Origin: Oscillospiraceae bacterium
GTDB lineage: Bacteria; Bacillota; Clostridia; Oscillospirales; Ruminococcaceae
Length of the DNA stretch: 17,326 nt
NCBI GenBank assembly: GCA_017528675.1
Contig: JAFXOO010000136.1
Coordinates: forward strand, 1-17,326
Direction of reading: 5' to 3'
A model generated the notes under the pieces. The model saw nothing but the letters and a program-made list of their open reading frames with translations. It ran no database searches and had not been told where the DNA came from. Shown one piece after another: positions 16,101 to 17,326 of the stretch. Numbering within the stretch: position 1 is the first letter of the stretch; every line of letters starts with the position of its first letter. The position numbers and the translations under genes were made by a program.

Positions 16101-16738
16101 GGATGGTTCGGGTTCAGAGCATTGTCACGGAATCTCTTTGCAGCGTCCCAGTTGAGCATCTCAGCCAGATCAGCGTCATCCCATACCTCGATCTTCTGGA
16201 TCTCATGAGAAGTACGGAAGCCGTCGAAGAAGTGGAGCACCGGCACTCTGCCCTCAATCGTGGACAGGTGTGCAACAGCAGCCAGATCCATAACCTCCTG
16301 CGGGTTGGAGGAGCACAGCATTGCATAACCGGTCTGACGACATGCATATACGTCGGAATGGTCACCGAAGATGTTCAGGGCATGCGAGGATACGCAGCGT
16401 GCAGAAACGTGGATAACGTTCGGCAGCAGCTCACCGGCAATCTTGTACATATTCGGAATCATCAGGAGCAGGCCCTGAGAAGCGGTGTATGTGGTGGTCA
16501 GCGCACCAGCGGACAGAGAACCGTGAACAGCACCGGCTGCACCGGCCTCAGACTCCATCTCAACTACAGTTACAGGATCGCCGAACAGATTCTTCTTGTT
16601 CTGTGCGGACCAGGTGTCGGTAACCTCAGCCATTACAGAAGACGGTGTGATCGGGTAGATCGCAGAGAGGTCTGTAAACGGATAAGACGCCCAAGCAGCG
16701 GCGTTGTTACCGTCCATGGTTAACATTTTTCTTGCCAT
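13193..16738 (-). CDS. nifJ: Pyruvate:ferredoxin (flavodoxin) oxidoreductase
   Basis: The protein is 1181 residues, full length for the single-chain homodimeric family (EC 1.2.7.1). It oxidises pyruvate with CoA to acetyl-CoA and CO2 and passes two electrons to ferredoxin or flavodoxin in the cytoplasm. The ATG at 16738 follows AGGAGG; upstream in-frame codons lack a ribosome site. The N-terminal domain carries YPITPSSVMAE (28-38). The ferredoxin-like insert has two CxxCxxCxxxC clusters (C693/696/699/703 and C748/751/754/758). The proximal cluster Cys are C819, C822, C847 and C1078, a constant +7 offset from C812/815/840/1071 of the Desulfovibrio africanus enzyme. Thiamine diphosphate binding is shown by GDGW (969-972) and NTGG further on. 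No residue expected of a working enzyme is missing. It is monocistronic, with promoter and terminator visible, and its codon use suggests high expression. Confidence 0.97.
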   Translation of the reverse strand: MARKMLTMDGNNAAAWASYPFTDLSAIYPITPSSVMAEVTDTWSAQNKKNLFGDPVTVVEMESEAGAAGAVHGSLSAGALTTTYTASQGLLLMIPNMYKIAGELLPNVIHVSARCVSSHALNIFGDHSDVYACRQTGYAMLCSSNPQEVMDLAAVAHLSTIEGRVPVLHFFDGFRTSHEIQKIEVWDDADLAEMLNWDAAKRFRDNALNPNHPVQRGSAQNPDIFFQAREACNTYYDAFPAVVEKYMDKVNAKIGTNYKLFNYYGAADAEHVIIAMGSVTDTIEETIDYLNANGGKYGMVRVRLYRPFVAEKLIEALPDTVKQISVLDRTKEPGSLGEPLYLDVVAALKDSKFDAVKIYSGRYGLGSKDTTPNQIIAVFKNTEKKRFTLGINDDVTNLSLDASFNPDTAPAGTISCKFWGLGSDGTVGANKNSIKIIGDHTDMYAQAYFAYDSKKSGGVTVSHLRFGKTPIKSTYLISKADFVACHNQSYMDKYDIVTDIKPGGTFLLNTIWDMEGLEKHLPGQVKRYIAQNNIKFYIVNGVKLGQETGMGTRINTILQSAFFKLAAVIPFEEALGYMKKAAEKSYAKKGQDIVEMNWKAIDAGYKGLVEVQVPESWKDAPDTKMGMDKVTAANKDLEDFVNNIQIPCNAQKGDTLPVSTFVKLADGTSPLGSAAFEKRGIAVTVPSWNPDSCIQCNQCAYVCPHAVLRPVTLSAEEAAAAPETMKMAAMKPAMGDLKFAMTVSVLDCTGCGVCSKVCPANNKTETLVMKPLESQLDQQAGFDYGRTIDAKPEVTAKFTEATVKGSQFRQPLLEFSGACAGCGETPYAKLVTQLFGDRMYIANATGCSSIWGNSAPSTPYTVNKKGYGPAWSNSLFEDNAEFGYGMFLAQETLRARVIAKVEALAEKATKDEVKAAVAKFLETKDDGAANTPAAEELIAVLEQCDCDEAKAILAEKDYLRKKSQWIFGGDGWAYDIGFGGLDHVLASGRNVNVLVFDTEVYSNTGGQASKATPTGAIAQFAAAGKAVKKKDLAGIAMSYGYVYVAHIAMGADQAQCLKAIREAEAYDGPSIIIAYAPCINHGIKTGMATAQAEEKKAVMAGYWHLYRYNPDLKKEGKNPFILDSKAPNIDEYRNFLMGEVRYNRLMRENPERAEKLFSAALENAKDRYDYLTRLAAMYNND

Positions 16739-16767
16739 GGGTATATTCCTCCTAAAAAAATGAAATT

Positions 16768-16786
16768 CTGTTAGGCACACTAACAG
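16768..16786 (-). promoter_or_regulatory. Perfect inverted repeat in the PFOR 5' leader
   Basis: CTGTTAG (16768-16774) and CTAACAG (16780-16786) flank a 5-nt centre. The site lies about +9 to +27 from the predicted transcription start and about 30 nt before the start codon. It could be a repressor operator or a 5' mRNA hairpin. It recalls the TGTTA/TAACA half-sites of the redox repressor Rex, which controls fermentation genes in Firmicutes, but the half-site spacing is one base too long. Confidence 0.5.
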
Positions 16787-16801
16787 TACCTTACATTATC
16801 T

Positions 16802-16846
16802 ATAATAGCACAAATCGGCAATTTTGTAAATACCCTTTTTGTAAAT
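16802..16846 (-). promoter_or_regulatory. Promoter of PFOR with a direct repeat at the -35
   Basis: On the minus strand TTTACA (16825-16830) is 17 nt from TATTAT (16802-16807), which is preceded by an extended TG. The plus-strand 10-mer TTTTGTAAAT occurs twice, at 16822-16831 and 16837-16846, 15 bp apart. The first copy covers the -35, so a protein binding the direct repeats would affect initiation. Confidence 0.65.
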
Positions 16847-16999
16847 TTTTACGGATTATTTTGCATGTTTCCGACAAAAGGCACACATGAACTATCAAAA
16901 GACCTTGTTTTGGACGGCATTCTGCACAATTACAGCATGTCAACTTTTAGCATATTAAACAAACATTGAGATGCATAGTCATTTTTTTATCAATTTCCC
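16847..16999. other. AT-rich spacer between divergent promoters
   Basis: I see no credible gene, RNA fold or repeat here. It separates the PFOR promoter from the plus-strand promoter at 17000. AT-rich stretches on its right side could serve as an UP element for that promoter. Confidence 0.5.
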
Positions 17000-17028
17000 T
17001 TGACGAATTGTATTTTTTGCGCTATAAT
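17000..17028 (+). promoter_or_regulatory. Near-consensus promoter of the candidate small RNA
   Basis: TTGACG (17000-17005), a 17-nt spacer and a perfect TATAAT (17023-17028) make this the closest match to consensus in the window. Transcription should begin near 17035. No protein gene follows within the window. Confidence 0.85.
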
Positions 17029-17034
17029 ATCTAT

Positions 17035-17157
17035 AGTGTTATATACGGATCACGTATAATTAACACTCGTTTTGTTGTCTCCTTTCTTTTGTTCTACACA
17101 AAATTGCTTTCATTTTATCTGTACTGCCAGCCGGAACGTTGTTCCGGCTCCTTTTTT
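17035..17157 (+). ncRNA. Candidate trans-acting small RNA, about 120 nt
   Basis: The unit runs from the near-consensus promoter to an intrinsic terminator. Its first bases form a hairpin: GTGTTA+TATACG (17036-17047), loop GATCA, then CGTATA (17053-17058), a 2-nt bulge and TAACAC (17061-17066), giving 12 bp. A U/C-rich, apparently unpaired stretch of about 60 nt follows (17067-17128) and includes TCTCCTTT (17078-17085), an anti-Shine-Dalgarno sequence. The terminator stem closes the RNA. The only open frame across it starts upstream of the promoter and has no ribosome site. It is not 6S, tmRNA, SRP RNA or RNase P RNA by length and motifs. An alternative is an attenuated leader of a gene to the right, but a minus-strand terminator and repeats come next and no plus-strand gene is seen. 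Confidence 0.55.
17129..17157 (+). terminator. Intrinsic terminator of the candidate small RNA
   Basis: A 9-bp perfect stem, AGCCGGAAC (17129-17137) with GTTCCGGCT (17141-17149), has a 3-nt loop and is followed by CC and six T. Confidence 0.93.
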
Positions 17158-17170
17158 ACACTGCTGCAAA

Positions 17171-17198
17171 AGCCCCGATGACACGCATCATCGGGGCT
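17171..17198 (-). terminator. Terminator for a minus-strand gene lying right of the window
   Basis: An 11-bp perfect stem, AGCCCCGATGA (17171-17181) with TCATCGGGGCT (17188-17198), has a 6-nt loop. On the minus strand the stem ends in T and runs into TTT, while the plus strand has no U-tract. The gene it serves is not in the window, unless this hairpin belongs to the repeat that follows. Confidence 0.65.
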
Positions 17199-17326
17199 CA
17201 GCTTGTCGATAAAGTCCTTTTTCTGGTGCTGGCGCACCGTGAGGCGCCCCACCCCCAACCCCCTCCCCATCGGGGAGGGGGCTATATTGCGGGGTCTTCG
17301 ACCCCTGCACCCTGATCAGGGCTGCC
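17199..17326. repeat. GC-rich palindromic intergenic element, runs off the window
   Basis: Short palindromes are packed end to end. GGTGC/GCACC (17225-17238) overlaps GGCGC/GCGCC (17231-17248). These are followed by a 10-bp perfect stem CCCCCTCCCC/GGGGAGGGGG (17259-17281), GGGGTC/GACCCC (17291-17305), and the palindrome CCTGATCAGG (17311-17320). No open frame is credible. Density and composition differ sharply from the neighbouring AT-rich DNA and resemble short interspersed palindromic elements of gut Clostridia. Its repeat status cannot be proven from one copy. Confidence 0.5.

Noticed and set aside
16768..16786. Calling the PFOR inverted repeat a Rex operator outright
   Set aside because: The half-sites fit loosely, but the centre is one base longer than the Rex palindrome, so it is kept as an open question.
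17034..17069. 11-codon minus-strand GTG peptide behind AAAGGAG inside the small RNA region
   Set aside because: No minus-strand promoter is visible, the length is trivial, and the AAAGGAG is better explained as the complement of the U/C-rich stretch.
16966..17181. 71-codon plus-strand frame over the candidate small RNA
   Set aside because: Its ATG lies upstream of the promoter, it has no ribosome site, and it runs through the terminator hairpin.
1..17326. Search for tRNA, rRNA, transposase or integrase genes and att sites
   Set aside because: None was seen in any intergenic region or open frame.

Overview
The window looks like chromosomal DNA from a plant-fibre-degrading Firmicute close to Ruminococcus (Oscillospiraceae). 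The reasons are a Ruminococcus-style type I dockerin on a giant BspA-type leucine-rich-repeat protein, a GH94 cellobiose-type phosphorylase, a long NifJ-type pyruvate:ferredoxin oxidoreductase (PFOR), an LPxTG surface protein, strong AGGAGG-like ribosome binding sites, and AT-rich intergenic DNA around GC-rich genes. This placement is inferred from gene content only.

Layout. (1) 1-2367, minus strand: a probable three-gene operon, read right to left. It holds an ECF-type sigma factor, a single-pass membrane protein with a Thr/Pro/Glu stalk and an ectodomain (probable anti-sigma/sensor), and a secreted protein cut by the window edge. (2) 2368-2824: a 457-nt divergent regulatory region. It has two candidate promoters for the sigma operon, a canonical promoter for the phosphorylase and a structured leader of about 210 nt. 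(3) 2825-5239, plus strand: GH94 phosphorylase, then a strong terminator. (4) 5407-11343, plus strand: a 1978-residue secreted LRR/Big2/propeller-like/dockerin protein with its own promoter. It meets the next gene convergently at a bidirectional terminator. (5) 11414-12904, minus strand: an LPxTG-anchored surface protein built from a duplicated unknown module. (6) 13193-16738, minus strand: PFOR, with two hairpins after its stop and a 5'-UTR inverted repeat. (7) 16739-17326: 588 nt with no credible protein gene. It contains an orphan strong promoter followed about 120 nt later by an intrinsic terminator (a candidate small RNA), a minus-strand terminator, and a GC-rich palindromic repeat running to the window edge.

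How the genes may work together (inference): the sigma/ectodomain pair could sense an extracellular ligand. The dockerin-bearing LRR protein could dock on a scaffoldin or cell-surface cohesin. GH94 would phosphorolyse imported cellobiose to glucose 1-phosphate and glucose, and PFOR would carry the resulting pyruvate to acetyl-CoA and reduced ferredoxin. The least explained items are the candidate small RNA at 17035-17157, whose unpaired stretch contains an anti-Shine-Dalgarno sequence, and the sigma/ectodomain/secreted-protein operon.
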